From Geobacteraceae bacterium (GTDB lineage Bacteria; Desulfobacterota; Desulfuromonadia; Geobacterales; Geobacteraceae): a stretch of DNA of 34,089 nt. The translations under genes were made by a program, and so were the position numbers. The stretch lies in contig JAMPXD010000015.1 of the NCBI GenBank assembly GCA_023701365.1, positions 1-34,089 of the forward strand, written 5' to 3'. This document shows, in pieces, positions 9,537 to 17,271 of the stretch; the first letter of the stretch is position 1, and every line of letters starts with the position of its first letter. The notes beneath the pieces were generated by a model. That model did not search any database. It was not told where the DNA came from and was given only the letters and a program-made list of their open reading frames with translations.

Positions 9537-9898
9537 TGTCGTTCAGGGATATTCTGCGAGGGATGGTTGAGCGGGTCGAAGGAGGCCAGGGTGCGGTCAT
9601 CATGGGCTATGACGGGATCCCGATCGATGAGTACATCAAAGAGGATGCGGCCCTGGACATCCAGCTGCTGTCCGTGGAGTATGCCACGCTCCTGAAGGAG
9701 ATCCGGAGAACGATCGAAGTGTTGAAGACCGGGGAGATGGAAGAGATATCCATAACCACCGGGCTTACCCGGGTCATCGTCCGTCCCGTCAACGGGGAAT
9801 TCTTCGTGGTTTTCGTGCTGGGCAAGGATGGGAACTTCGGCAAGGGACGCTATCTCCTGAAGCGTGACGCCCCGAGGCTTGCGGAGGCATTGCAGTGA
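9536..9898 (+). CDS. Roadblock/LC7 domain protein
   Basis: A 120-residue single-domain protein of the Roadblock/LC7 (MglB-like) family. The start of the fold reads [20 protein letters not shown], followed by [14 protein letters not shown], a central helix with [17 protein letters not shown], and strands [15 protein letters not shown] and [21 protein letters not shown]. This alternation is the usual dimeric alpha/beta layout of the family. Bacterial members bind and regulate Ras-like GTPases such as MglA, which control polarity and pilus-based motility. The ATG at 9536 overlaps the upstream stop (TGATG) and follows AGGAGGAGG. An earlier in-frame ATG at 9506 lies inside the TPR gene and lacks support. 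No GTPase gene is present in the window, so the partner must be elsewhere. Confidence 0.8.
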   Translation: MSFRDILRGMVERVEGGQGAVIMGYDGIPIDEYIKEDAALDIQLLSVEYATLLKEIRRTIEVLKTGEMEEISITTGLTRVIVRPVNGEFFVVFVLGKDGNFGKGRYLLKRDAPRLAEALQ

Positions 9899-10338
9899 AA
9901 ATACTGGTGCTCCACGGACCGAACCTGAACCTGTTGGGGAGCCGCGAGCCGGGCGTTTACGGGAAAGTGACCCTGGCCGAAATCGACACCGCAATCACGG
10001 CATTGGCCGGAGAACTGGGGGCCGAGGTGGAGATCTGCCAGTCGAATTCGGAGGGCGCCCTGATCGACCGGATCCATGCCGCTGCCGGCTCATGCCACGG
10101 CATCCTGATAAATCCCGCCGCCTATACCCATACCAGCGTCGCCATCCGGGACGCTATCGCCGCGGTCGCTCTCCCGGCGGTGGAGGTCCACCTCTCGAAC
10201 ATCCACTGCCGGGAGGAGTTCCGGACCCGAAGCTTCATCGCCCCGGTGGCAGTGGGACAGATCTCCGGCTTCGGCGCGGAGAGCTATCTTCTGGGTCTCA
10301 GGGCTATTTTTAACCATATTAAAAAAGGATTGTCATAA
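9895..10338 (+). CDS. aroQ: Type II 3-dehydroquinate dehydratase
   Basis: Removes water from 3-dehydroquinate to give 3-dehydroshikimate, directly after AroB in the pathway. The 147 residues fit the dodecameric type II family. Visible are [13 protein letters not shown] at the N-terminus with Arg 17, the catalytic Tyr 22 (PGVYG) on the flexible lid, [12 protein letters not shown] (73-84), and [14 protein letters not shown] with catalytic His 99 and Arg 106. The start is GTG, overlapping the Roadblock stop by four bases (GTGA), with GGAGG seven bases upstream. Translation is therefore coupled, which ties the Roadblock protein to the expression of the shikimate genes. Confidence 0.95.
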   Translation: MKILVLHGPNLNLLGSREPGVYGKVTLAEIDTAITALAGELGAEVEICQSNSEGALIDRIHAAAGSCHGILINPAAYTHTSVAIRDAIAAVALPAVEVHLSNIHCREEFRTRSFIAPVAVGQISGFGAESYLLGLRAIFNHIKKGLS

Positions 10339-10345
10339 GGGCTCC

Positions 10346-11419
10346 ATGTGTGCTAGAAATGACAGAATTTCCTCCGCCCGGAGGTATCTGGACCGGTTCG
10401 AGGTAGACGCCGTCATCTTCTTCGGTCTCGCCAATATCAGGTACCTGGCCGGTTTCACCGGGAGCGACGGGGTTCTGGTGGTGGCCCGGGATGGCGGCTG
10501 TTTCCTGACCGATTCCCGCTATACCAGCCAGGCATCCCTTGAGGTTGCCGGCCTGGAGATCAGGGAATATCGGGGGAAGCTGGAGGGGGTTACCGCCTTC
10601 CTGAAGGACGCGCAGATCGGGAGGGCCGGCTTTGAGGCCGAGCAGACCTCGGTCGCGCTGTTCAGGTCCCTTGCCGAGGCGCTCCCCGAGGTGAAATTCG
10701 TTCCCATCGGGGGGGAGCTGGATGAGCTGCGGATGCTCAAGGAGCCCGAAGAAATCGGGCTTCTTGAGCGGAGCGCGGCAATCGCCTCTGCCGCCTTTCT
10801 CGATCTGCTCGTGCGGATAAGGCCGGGCGCAGTGGAGCGCGAGCTGGCCCTTGACCTGGAGTTCGCCATGAAGCGGGCCGGGGCCGACGAGAAATCGTTC
10901 GACTTCATCGTCGCTTCAGGCCCGAGGGGGGCACTCCCCCACGGCAAGGCCGGCGACAGGGTGATTGGCCACGGCGAACTGGTTACGTTCGATTTCGGCG
11001 CGGTATTCCGGGGATATCATTCGGATGAAACGGTGACCGTTGCGGTGGGAGAGCCGGACCCTCGCCAGAAAGAGATCTACGGCATTGTCAAGGACGCCCA
11101 TGACCGGGCGCTGGCGGCCGTGCGGCCGGGGATAACCTTCAAGGAACTGGACGGCACGGCCAGGGGCTATATCGAAGGGAAGGGGTACGGCAGCTATTTC
11201 GGTCACGGTCTGGGGCATGGGGTCGGCCTTGAGGTGCACGAAAAACCGGTCGTTTCGTTCAGGAGCGAAGGGGTGGTCGAGGAAGGGATGGTGTTCACCA
11301 TCGAACCGGGGATATACATTCCGGACTGGGGTGGCGTCAGGATTGAGGACACCGTGCTGGTCGAGGGGGACGGCTGCCGTCTCCTGACAAAGGTCCCCAA
11401 GGAGTTGACGATACTGTAA
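10346..11419 (+). CDS. M24 family Xaa-Pro aminopeptidase
   Basis: A cytoplasmic dimetal peptidase that removes the N-terminal residue before proline, or a proline dipeptidase of the same fold. The 357 residues comprise a creatinase N-terminal domain (about 1-125) and the pita-bread catalytic domain (about 135-357). All five metal ligands can be placed: Asp 216 (TFDFG), Asp 227 (HSDET), His 291 (HGLGHGVGL), Glu 320 (TIEPG) and Glu 334 (RIEDT). The ATG follows the aroQ stop by seven bases with AAGGG just upstream. It sits in the same transcript as the aro and acc genes. Substrate choice between aminopeptidase P and prolidase cannot be settled from motifs. Confidence 0.9.
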   Translation: MCARNDRISSARRYLDRFEVDAVIFFGLANIRYLAGFTGSDGVLVVARDGGCFLTDSRYTSQASLEVAGLEIREYRGKLEGVTAFLKDAQIGRAGFEAEQTSVALFRSLAEALPEVKFVPIGGELDELRMLKEPEEIGLLERSAAIASAAFLDLLVRIRPGAVERELALDLEFAMKRAGADEKSFDFIVASGPRGALPHGKAGDRVIGHGELVTFDFGAVFRGYHSDETVTVAVGEPDPRQKEIYGIVKDAHDRALAAVRPGITFKELDGTARGYIEGKGYGSYFGHGLGHGVGLEVHEKPVVSFRSEGVVEEGMVFTIEPGIYIPDWGGVRIEDTVLVEGDGCRLLTKVPKELTIL

Positions 11420-11512
11420 TGTTCAGGTTGGTAGACTGAAGGCTTGAAGACCGTCAAGAAAACTTGAACCTTCACCCTTAACACCGTAAATTATGAAAAA
11501 GGAGACGCATAG

Positions 11513-11986
11513 ATGGATGTCAAGGATATCAGATCATTGATCAAGATGATCACGGAAACCGATATTTCCGAGTTCGAAATGGAGAGCGCAGAGGAGAAGA
11601 TCCGGATCAAGAGGGGGAGCCAGCCGGAGATCATTCATTACCAGGCCCCGCCGCCGATGGCCGGATTCCCCCATGCGGCCCCCCCGCAGCCTTCCGCGGC
11701 GCCCGCCGAGAGGGCACCCGAGGCCCCTGCTGTCGCTCCCGAAAAGGGGAAGGCGATCACCTCTCCCATAGTGGGGACCTTTTACCGTTCCCCGGCTCCC
11801 GACGCCCCCCCCTACGTGGAGGTGGGGCAGGTTGTTGAAAAGGGACAGGTCCTCTGCATCGTTGAGGCGATGAAGCTGATGAACGAAATCGAGGCCGAAT
11901 TCCGCTGCAAGATCCTGAGGATCTGCAAGGAGAACGCCCATCCGGTCGAGTACGGCGACGAACTGTTCATCGTCGAGTCGCTATAA
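11513..11986 (+). CDS. accB: Biotin carboxyl carrier protein of acetyl-CoA carboxylase
   Basis: Carries the carboxyl group on biotin between AccC and the carboxyltransferase in the first committed step of fatty acid synthesis. The 157 residues show the usual plan: an N-terminal helical segment ([18 protein letters not shown]), an Ala/Pro-rich flexible linker (about 45-78), and the biotinyl domain beginning [20 protein letters not shown]. The biotin site is EAMKLMNE with Lys 121. The thumb motif between strands is present. RBS AAAAAGGAGA precedes the start. It pairs with accC 89 bases downstream, across an inverted repeat. Confidence 0.95.
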   Translation: MDVKDIRSLIKMITETDISEFEMESAEEKIRIKRGSQPEIIHYQAPPPMAGFPHAAPPQPSAAPAERAPEAPAVAPEKGKAITSPIVGTFYRSPAPDAPPYVEVGQVVEKGQVLCIVEAMKLMNEIEAEFRCKILRICKENAHPVEYGDELFIVESL

Positions 11987-11999
11987 AAAACAGGCGCGA

Positions 12000-12056
12000 G
12001 GCTAAGGGCTAAGGACGAAAGGTAAAATCAACCCCTTTAGCCCTTAGCCCTTAGCC
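12000..12056. repeat. Heptamer-based inverted repeat between accB and accC
   Basis: The left arm ggctaagggctaagg (12000-12014) pairs perfectly over 15 bases with ccttagcccttagcc (12042-12056), leaving a loop of 27 bases. Each arm is itself a direct repeat of a seven-base unit (ggctaag), and a third unit lies just inside the right arm. There is no T-run, so it is more likely an RNA-processing or stabilising stem, or a dispersed repeat, than a terminator. Confidence 0.75.
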
Positions 12057-12075
12057 ATTTGCACGGAGTTAATGC

Positions 12076-13416
12076 ATGTTCCATAAAATCCTCATTGCCA
12101 ACAGGGGGGAGATCGCCCTCCGCATCATCAGGGCCTGCAAGGAGCTCGGGATCAAGACCGTGGCGGTTTACTCCACCGCGGACAGCGAATCCCTCCATGT
12201 CCGGCTGGCCGACGAGAGCGTCTGCATCGGTCCACCGCCGAGCCTCCAGAGTTACCTGAACATCAACGCCATCATCAGCGCCGCCGAACTGACCGATGCG
12301 GAAGCGATCCATCCCGGCTATGGCTTTCTCTCCGAAAACTCCGCCTTTGCCGAGATCTGCGAGAATTGCGGGATCACCTTCATCGGCCCCACCTCGGAGA
12401 GCATGCGCATCATGGGGGACAAGATCAGCGCCCGCCAGGCGGTGATCAAGGAGGATGTGCCGATCCTCCCCGGCACCAAGGAAGGGGTGCATGACGTCAA
12501 CGAGGCGGTCAAGATCGCCAAGAAGATCGGTTTCCCGGTAATCATCAAGGCCACTGCCGGAGGCGGTGGCAGGGGGATGAAGATCGTCCATTCGCCGGCG
12601 GCCCTCCCTAACGCCTTTGCCACGGCCCGGGCCGAGGCCCAGGCTGGGTTCGGCAATCCCGAGGTCTACATCGAGAAGTACTGCGAAAACCCTCGCCACG
12701 TGGAGATCCAGGTCCTCGGCGACAAGCACGGCAACGTGATCCACCTGGGGGAGCGGGACTGCTCCATCCAGCGCCGCCACCAGAAGATCATCGAGGAGGC
12801 CCCTTCCACCGTCAGCACGCCGGAGCTGCGCAAGGCAATGGGAGAGGCCGCGGTCAGGGCCGCCAGGGCGGTCGGATACAACAGTGCCGGCACCATGGAG
12901 TTCCTGGTGGACAAGGGGAACAACTTCTACTTCATGGAGATGAACACCCGGGTCCAGGTGGAGCACCCGGTAACGGAGATGGTCACCGGGGTGGACATCA
13001 TCCGGGAGCAGATCTGTTCCGCGGCAGGGCAAAAGCTCCGCTACAAGCAGAGCGACATCAAGATCAGCGGCCATGCCATCGAATGCCGGGTGAATGCCGA
13101 GGACCCGGTCAAGTTCACCCCGTCTCCCGGCAAGATTACCGCCTATCATACACCGGGGGGACCGGGGGTCCGGGTCGACTCATTCGTCTATGATCAGTAC
13201 ACCGTCCTCCCCCACTACGATTCCCTCATCGCAAAGCTGGTGGTGCATGCCGATACCCGGGAGGCTGCCATCAAGCGGATGGCGCGGGCGCTGGACGAGT
13301 ACATCATCGAGGGGATTAAGACCACGATCCCGCTCCACAAGGCGATCATGGCCAACAAGGATTTCATCGAAGGGAATATCGACACCAGTTTTCTCGATCG
13401 GACGGTCTTGGGGTAG
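12076..13416 (+). CDS. accC: Biotin carboxylase subunit of acetyl-CoA carboxylase
   Basis: Uses ATP and bicarbonate to carboxylate the biotin on AccB. The 446 residues match bacterial AccC. The biotin carboxylase N-terminal domain begins [20 protein letters not shown]; the ATP-grasp domain has Lys 159 and the glycine-rich loop AGGGGRGM (161-168). The active-site strand [15 protein letters not shown] lies near residue 288, and the C-terminal domain includes [17 protein letters not shown] precedes the ATG at 12076. The gcvH gene starts two bases after the stop. Carboxyltransferase genes accA and accD are not in the window, as is common in bacteria. Confidence 0.95.
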   Translation: MFHKILIANRGEIALRIIRACKELGIKTVAVYSTADSESLHVRLADESVCIGPPPSLQSYLNINAIISAAELTDAEAIHPGYGFLSENSAFAEICENCGITFIGPTSESMRIMGDKISARQAVIKEDVPILPGTKEGVHDVNEAVKIAKKIGFPVIIKATAGGGGRGMKIVHSPAALPNAFATARAEAQAGFGNPEVYIEKYCENPRHVEIQVLGDKHGNVIHLGERDCSIQRRHQKIIEEAPSTVSTPELRKAMGEAAVRAARAVGYNSAGTMEFLVDKGNNFYFMEMNTRVQVEHPVTEMVTGVDIIREQICSAAGQKLRYKQSDIKISGHAIECRVNAEDPVKFTPSPGKITAYHTPGGPGVRVDSFVYDQYTVLPHYDSLIAKLVVHADTREAAIKRMARALDEYIIEGIKTTIPLHKAIMANKDFIEGNIDTSFLDRTVLG

Positions 13417-13418
13417 TC

Positions 13419-13805
13419 ATGGAATTTCCCGAGGAACTCAAGTACAGCAAGGAGCACCTTTGGGTGAGGGTCGAAGGGGAGAGGGGGGTGATCGGGATAA
13501 CCGATTACGCCCAGCACGAGCTGGGGGCCGTCTCGGCCCTGGAACTTCCCGAGGTGGGTGACGAGCTGGAGCAGGACGACTCCTTCGGTTCCGTGGAAGC
13601 ACGAAAGACCGTGGCCGAGCTCTATGCCCCGGTAAGCGGGATGGTGCTGGAGGTCAACAGGGACCTGCCGGACGCGCCGGCGCCCGTCAACGACGACCCG
13701 TATGACGACGGCTGGCTGGTGGTGGTGGAGATCGCCGCGCCCGAGGAGCTGAAATCACTGATGAGCGCGGATGAGTACCAGGAGTATGTCGCGGAAAATG
13801 AGTGA
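13419..13805 (+). CDS. gcvH: Glycine cleavage system H protein (lipoyl carrier)
   Basis: A 128-residue lipoyl-domain protein. The family start EELKYSKEHLWVRVEGERGV, the GITDYAQHELG segment and the lipoylation loop around SVEARKTVAELYAPVSG are all present, with Lys 63 the likely lipoylated residue (many homologues read SVKA or SVES-VK here). The C-terminal MSADEYQEYV matches the family. It starts two bases after accC and has a terminator 27 bases after its stop. No gcvT or gcvP is nearby, so it may serve glycine cleavage from a distance or act as the lipoyl relay protein for lipoate assembly. Physical linkage to accBC would fit a link with octanoate supply, which is inference. Confidence 0.92.
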   Translation: MEFPEELKYSKEHLWVRVEGERGVIGITDYAQHELGAVSALELPEVGDELEQDDSFGSVEARKTVAELYAPVSGMVLEVNRDLPDAPAPVNDDPYDDGWLVVVEIAAPEELKSLMSADEYQEYVAENE

Positions 13806-13831
13806 GGGGCGATGGGGTGCGGATTTACCAG

Positions 13832-13860
13832 AGGCGAGAGTGATCTCGCCTTCTTTTTTT
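13832..13860 (+). terminator. Rho-independent terminator after gcvH
   Basis: Stem aggcgaga / tctcgcct with loop GTGA, followed directly by TCTTTTTTT. It lies 27 bases after the gcvH stop and ends 13 bases before the mqnA start, so mqnA is either under readthrough control or has its own unseen promoter. Confidence 0.85.
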
Positions 13861-13873
13861 GTGCGAGGCAGCG

Positions 13874-14695
13874 GTGACTCTCAGGATCGGACAGATAGAC
13901 TACGCCAACTGCACCCCTATATTCGCGGCGCTGCGAGATAACTGCGACTGCGCCGCTTACCGCTTTATCAGGGGCGTTCCGGCGCAGCTCAACGGTATGC
14001 TGCGCCGTGGGGAAATCGACGTCTCCCCTTCCTCTTCCTTCGAATACGGCAAATTCCCCGGGAAATATCTGCTCCTTCCCGAGATGTCCATCAGTTCCGA
14101 CGGTCCCGTCAAGAGCGTGCTCCTCTTCTCCCGTGTGCCGATTGAAGAGCTGGACAATCAGGCCATCGCCCTGACCACCGAGTCTGATACCTCGGTCAAC
14201 CTCCTCAGGATCATCCTCGCCAGGCAATACGGCTTCAGCAATACGTTTCAGCGCACCACCCTCCCGCTGCGGGAAGCCATCGAGAAGCAGAGGGCGCTCC
14301 TGCTCATCGGTGATGCCGCCCTCAGGGAGAGCATGGCAAACCGTGATCTGTTCGTCTACGATCTGGGGGAACTATGGCTCGGGTTTACCGGCCTCCCTTT
14401 CGTGTTCGCGCTCTGGATAGTAACACGTGAGGCGGTATCCCGGAACAGGAGCGAAGTGCAATCTCTCGCGGCCGGCCTCATTGCCGCCAAGAGGCGCGCT
14501 TATGAGTCCTTCGAAAGCATTGCCGATACCTGCAAGGAACGGGAGTGGCTGGGGCGGGAAGCCCTGATCGACTACTGGCAGACCCTCTCCTATGACCTCA
14601 CCCCCCGCCATCTGCAAGGTGTTGCAACATTCTTCCGTTACGCCAGGGAGTTGCAGCTGATCCGCGAGGAGCCGGAAATCAGGCTGTTCGCGTAA
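13874..14695 (+). CDS. mqnA: Chorismate dehydratase MqnA (futalosine menaquinone pathway)
   Basis: Dehydrates chorismate to 3-(1-carboxyvinyloxy)benzoate, the first step of futalosine-route menaquinone synthesis, in the cytoplasm. The protein begins TLRIGQIDYANCTPIFAAL, the MqnA/MqnD opening, and continues with GVPAQLNGMLRRGEIDVSPS, SSFEYGKFPGKYLLLP and LFSRVPIEEL, typical of the periplasmic-binding-like fold. About 273 residues fits MqnA. I chose GTG at 13874 with GAGG five bases upstream. A TTG at 13859 lies in the terminator T-run and is unlikely. The gene ends 11 bases from the convergent Nudix gene with no terminator between them. Confidence 0.87.
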   Translation: MTLRIGQIDYANCTPIFAALRDNCDCAAYRFIRGVPAQLNGMLRRGEIDVSPSSSFEYGKFPGKYLLLPEMSISSDGPVKSVLLFSRVPIEELDNQAIALTTESDTSVNLLRIILARQYGFSNTFQRTTLPLREAIEKQRALLLIGDAALRESMANRDLFVYDLGELWLGFTGLPFVFALWIVTREAVSRNRSEVQSLAAGLIAAKRRAYESFESIADTCKEREWLGREALIDYWQTLSYDLTPRHLQGVATFFRYARELQLIREEPEIRLFA

Positions 14696-14706
14696 GATGG
14701 GCGGTA

Positions 14707-15159
14707 CTAGATCAACCCCATGTTCTTGAGGCGACCGTAATCTTCGAGGATCTTCCGGTGGTCGAAGCAGAGCGGTTCCGGCAGGGAAGAAAGGGGGAAG
14801 ACCGCCAGGCTTGCGGCGTCGTCGTCGGCGCGGGGCGTACCCTCCCCCCGTGCCACATAGACCGTGGAGATGACGTGCTGGCGAGGGTCCCGCTGGGGGT
14901 CGGAATAACATCCCAGCAGGCGCAGGTTGACGATGGCGAGTGAGGTCTCCTCTCTCGCCTCCCTGACCGCGGCCTGCTCCAGGGACTCCCCGTAATCGAC
15001 GAACCCGCCCGGGAGCGCCCACCCCAGCGGCGCGTTCTTTCTTTCGATGAGGACGATGCCGCCGGCAACTTCGATGATGATATCGACGGCGGGAAAGGGG
15101 TTGAGGTATGACTTGACCTTCTCACCGCATGCGGGGCAGGCGAGGTATGCAAATGGCAT
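14707..15159 (-). CDS. Nudix hydrolase
   Basis: A 150-residue Nudix pyrophosphohydrolase. The Nudix box is clear: G52-x5-E58-x7-R66-E67-x2-E70-E71 within GGFVDYGESLEQAAVREARE, with Ser 73 in place of the usual Gly, a common variation. Near the start a CPAC knuckle (Cys 8 and 11) may be half of a metal site. The substrate cannot be read from sequence; members with this layout (GWALPGGFVDYGE) often act on nucleotide sugars, ADP-ribose or oxidised nucleotides. The start at 15159 begins MPFAYLACPACGEK. The longer open frame upstream covers low-quality sequence over a hairpin and the terminator of the next gene. No strong RBS is seen, which leaves the start a little uncertain. Confidence 0.85.
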   Translation of the reverse strand: MPFAYLACPACGEKVKSYLNPFPAVDIIIEVAGGIVLIERKNAPLGWALPGGFVDYGESLEQAAVREAREETSLAIVNLRLLGCYSDPQRDPRQHVISTVYVARGEGTPRADDDAASLAVFPLSSLPEPLCFDHRKILEDYGRLKNMGLI

Positions 15160-15238
15160 GCTGTTCACCGTGTGTCGTGGCTGCTTGACGCTGCAGAAGG
15201 GACCGGGCGGATTGTCGCCCGCCCGGAAAATGCGCCAT

Positions 15239-15267
15239 AAAAAAGGGAGGATGCGATCCTCCCTTTT
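15239..15267 (-). terminator. Rho-independent terminator of the PxxKW gene
   Basis: A perfect 12-base stem (aaaagggaggat / atcctccctttt) around GCG. Read on the minus strand it is followed by a run of six T. It lies 24 bases after the stop of the PxxKW gene. Confidence 0.85.
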
Positions 15268-15290
15268 CAGGCTAAGTGGAAAAAACCGGA

Positions 15291-15581
15291 TTATTTCTTC
15301 TTGCCGCCAGAAGCCTTCTTGGAAGCCTTGAGAGGATTCATCTTGGTTTCTTCGCTCTTGATCTCCACTTTTACATGGGTGGCGAAATTGCAGATCCCCC
15401 CCAGCCATTTCCTGTCGGGGGCGGGATAGGCGCTGCATACCTGGCCGATGGAACCCGCGACGACTCTTTCACAGCCTTCGCAGTTCTCAACAACGACCTG
15501 GCATGACCCTTCTGTAAAAGTGCAACCACGTTTTCCCCAAAAAGTGCACTCCGAGCCGGGAAGAACTGTTTGACACTGCAT
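15291..15581 (-). CDS. PxxKW family cysteine-rich protein
   Basis: A 96-residue cytoplasmic protein with eight Cys (3, 12, 20, 27, 34, 37, 49, 64) and the motif P55-D-R-K-W59 that gives the family its name; it is known mainly from Geobacter-like bacteria and relatives. The Cys spacing, including ENCEGC, suggests metal or Fe-S cluster binding or a redox role, but no function is established. The C-terminus is a Lys-rich tail (KASKKASGGKKK). RBS AGGAGG lies nine bases before the ATG. It is a single-gene unit with its own terminator; a TTGACT box on the minus strand (15652-15657) may be its -35, but the -10 is poor. Confidence 0.8.
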   Translation of the reverse strand: MQCQTVLPGSECTFWGKRGCTFTEGSCQVVVENCEGCERVVAGSIGQVCSAYPAPDRKWLGGICNFATHVKVEIKSEETKMNPLKASKKASGGKKK

Positions 15582-15762
15582 TGTAAATCCTCCTCTTAGT
15601 TTTGCTGCGCTTGCGTTCTGTTTTTTAACTCTAACAAGTTTGAAAGAAAAAAGTCAACAGGAAAAATCCGCTCCCTTCCCCCTTTTCCTTGACTCGACGG
15701 GGCCTCTATATTAACCTTGATCTGTTTCACCAGGTATCCGAAATGCGGCGGGAGGAGGGAAC

Positions 15763-17181
15763 ATGCGGCGTATCACCTTCGGGACATCGGGATGGCGCGG
15801 GATTCTGTGCGAGGACTTCGTCTTCGAGAACGTCAAGGTGGTCACGCAGGCCATCGCGGACTACGTCATTGCCCAGGGGGACAGGGACAAGGGGATTGTC
15901 GTAGGCTACGATTCCCGGTTCATGGGGGAGCGGTTTGCCAAGGAGTCGGCCAGGGTGCTGACCGGCGCCGGGATCAAGACCTTCTTCTGCAACCGTGATA
16001 CCCCGACCCCGGTGATCGCATACGAGATACTGCGCCGCAGGACCGCCGGGGCGATCAATTTCACGGCGAGCCACAACCCTCCCGAATACAACGGCATCAA
16101 GTTTTCCCCTTCCTGGGGGGGGCCGGCTCTCCCCGAGACCACCCGGGACATAGAGCGGCGCGCCAATGAAATGATGGGCGAGTTCTGCTACCGGGAGCGC
16201 CAGCTGGATGACGCCGTACGGGAGGGACTCCTGGAGGAGATCGATCCCAGGGCGGAGTACCTGGAGAGCCTTGCCGGGAAGGTCGATTTCGCAGCGATTG
16301 CCCGGCTCGGCACCATCGCTCTCAATCCCCTCTACGGCACGGCCAGGGGCTATCTCGAAGAACCGCTCCTGTCCCACCATGGCCGGGTGAAACTGGTCAA
16401 TGCCCGGCGCGACCCCTATTTCGGCGGATTTCCCCCCGAGCCCGCAGAGAAGTACATCCAGGATTTCATCGGGATCGTCAGGGAAGACCCTGACATAAAA
16501 CTCGGGCTGGCCACCGACGGAGACGCCGACCGGTTCGGCATCGTCGACGAGGACGGCAGCTATATCGAGCCGAACTACATCATCGCCCTCTTGCTCGACT
16601 ACCTGGTCAGGGTGCGGGGGATGACCGGCGGGGTGGCGCGCAGCGTGGCGACCTCCCATCTCGTCGATGCGGTCGCCAGAAAGCACGGGATCGAGGTCTA
16701 CGAGACCCCGGTCGGCTTCAAGTTTATCGGCGAGCTGATCAGTCAGGACAAGATCATCATCGGCGGCGAGGAGAGCGCCGGTCTCACCATCAAGGGACAT
16801 GTCCCGGAGAAGGACGGCATCCTCGCCTGTTTCCTGGTGGCGGAGATGGTGGCCCGCGAGGGCTTATCAGTGAAAGCACTCCTGGAGCGGCTTTACGCCC
16901 AGGTTGGGCGCTACCTGACGAAACGGGAGAACATCACCCTCTCACCGGAGCTGGAAGAGGCATTCCCGGCCAAGCTTCTGTCCGTGCCCGGGGAATTCGC
17001 CGGGGTCAGGGTGCGGGAGACGGTGGCCATCGACGGCAACAAGTTCATCCTGGAGGACGGCAGCTGGCTCCTCTTCCGCAAGTCGGGGACGGAGCCGGTG
17101 GTGCGGCTGTACGGTGAGGCTTCAGGGCCGGAGCGGCTGGCGGCGCTGATGAAGGCGGGGCGGGAGTTCATTCTGGCATAA
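15763..17181 (+). CDS. Phosphoglucomutase/phosphomannomutase family protein
   Basis: An alpha-D-phosphohexomutase of 472 residues that moves phosphate between C6 and C1 of a hexose. The four family signatures are present in order: the phosphoserine loop TASHNPPEYNG with catalytic Ser 103, the Mg-binding loop DGDADRFG (Asp 252, 254, 256), the sugar-specificity loop GGEESAG (334-340), and the phosphate-binding RKSGTEPVVRLY near the C-terminus. GEES is compatible with both glucose and mannose, so the substrate stays open. RBS GGAGGAGGG precedes the ATG at 15763. A TATATT box (15707-15712) may be the -10 but its -35 is weak. It stands alone between the divergent PxxKW gene and nifU. Confidence 0.92.
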   Translation: MRRITFGTSGWRGILCEDFVFENVKVVTQAIADYVIAQGDRDKGIVVGYDSRFMGERFAKESARVLTGAGIKTFFCNRDTPTPVIAYEILRRRTAGAINFTASHNPPEYNGIKFSPSWGGPALPETTRDIERRANEMMGEFCYRERQLDDAVREGLLEEIDPRAEYLESLAGKVDFAAIARLGTIALNPLYGTARGYLEEPLLSHHGRVKLVNARRDPYFGGFPPEPAEKYIQDFIGIVREDPDIKLGLATDGDADRFGIVDEDGSYIEPNYIIALLLDYLVRVRGMTGGVARSVATSHLVDAVARKHGIEVYETPVGFKFIGELISQDKIIIGGEESAGLTIKGHVPEKDGILACFLVAEMVAREGLSVKALLERLYAQVGRYLTKRENITLSPELEEAFPAKLLSVPGEFAGVRVRETVAIDGNKFILEDGSWLLFRKSGTEPVVRLYGEASGPERLAALMKAGREFILA

Positions 17182-17209
17182 TCTGCGGATTATCTATAGG
17201 TAAACGTGG

Positions 17210-17239
17210 TTGTAAAACGGAAATCTTTTGGACTATAAT
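17210..17239 (+). promoter_or_regulatory. Predicted sigma-70 promoter of nifUS
   Basis: -35 TTGTAA (17210-17215) and a perfect -10 TATAAT (17234-17239) with an 18-base spacer, 33 bases before the nifU start. There is no GG-N10-GC sigma-54 element here, unlike dedicated nif promoters. Confidence 0.6.
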
Positions 17240-17271
17240 AATTTTCAATATATATACAGCAGGGAGGAACC

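Noticed and set aside
13301..13419. Glycine riboswitch ahead of gcvH
   Set aside because: The gene starts two bases after accC, leaving no leader for a riboswitch.
13859..13873. TTG start for mqnA
   Set aside because: It lies in the T-run of the terminator with no RBS; the GTG at 13874 fits the family start.
15160..15438. N-terminal extension of the Nudix protein
   Set aside because: The extra 93 residues run through the terminator and the end of the PxxKW gene and match nothing; the family starts at 15159.
15689..15712. TTGACT and TATATT as promoter of the phosphohexomutase gene
   Set aside because: The spacer is only 12 bases, too short for sigma-70.
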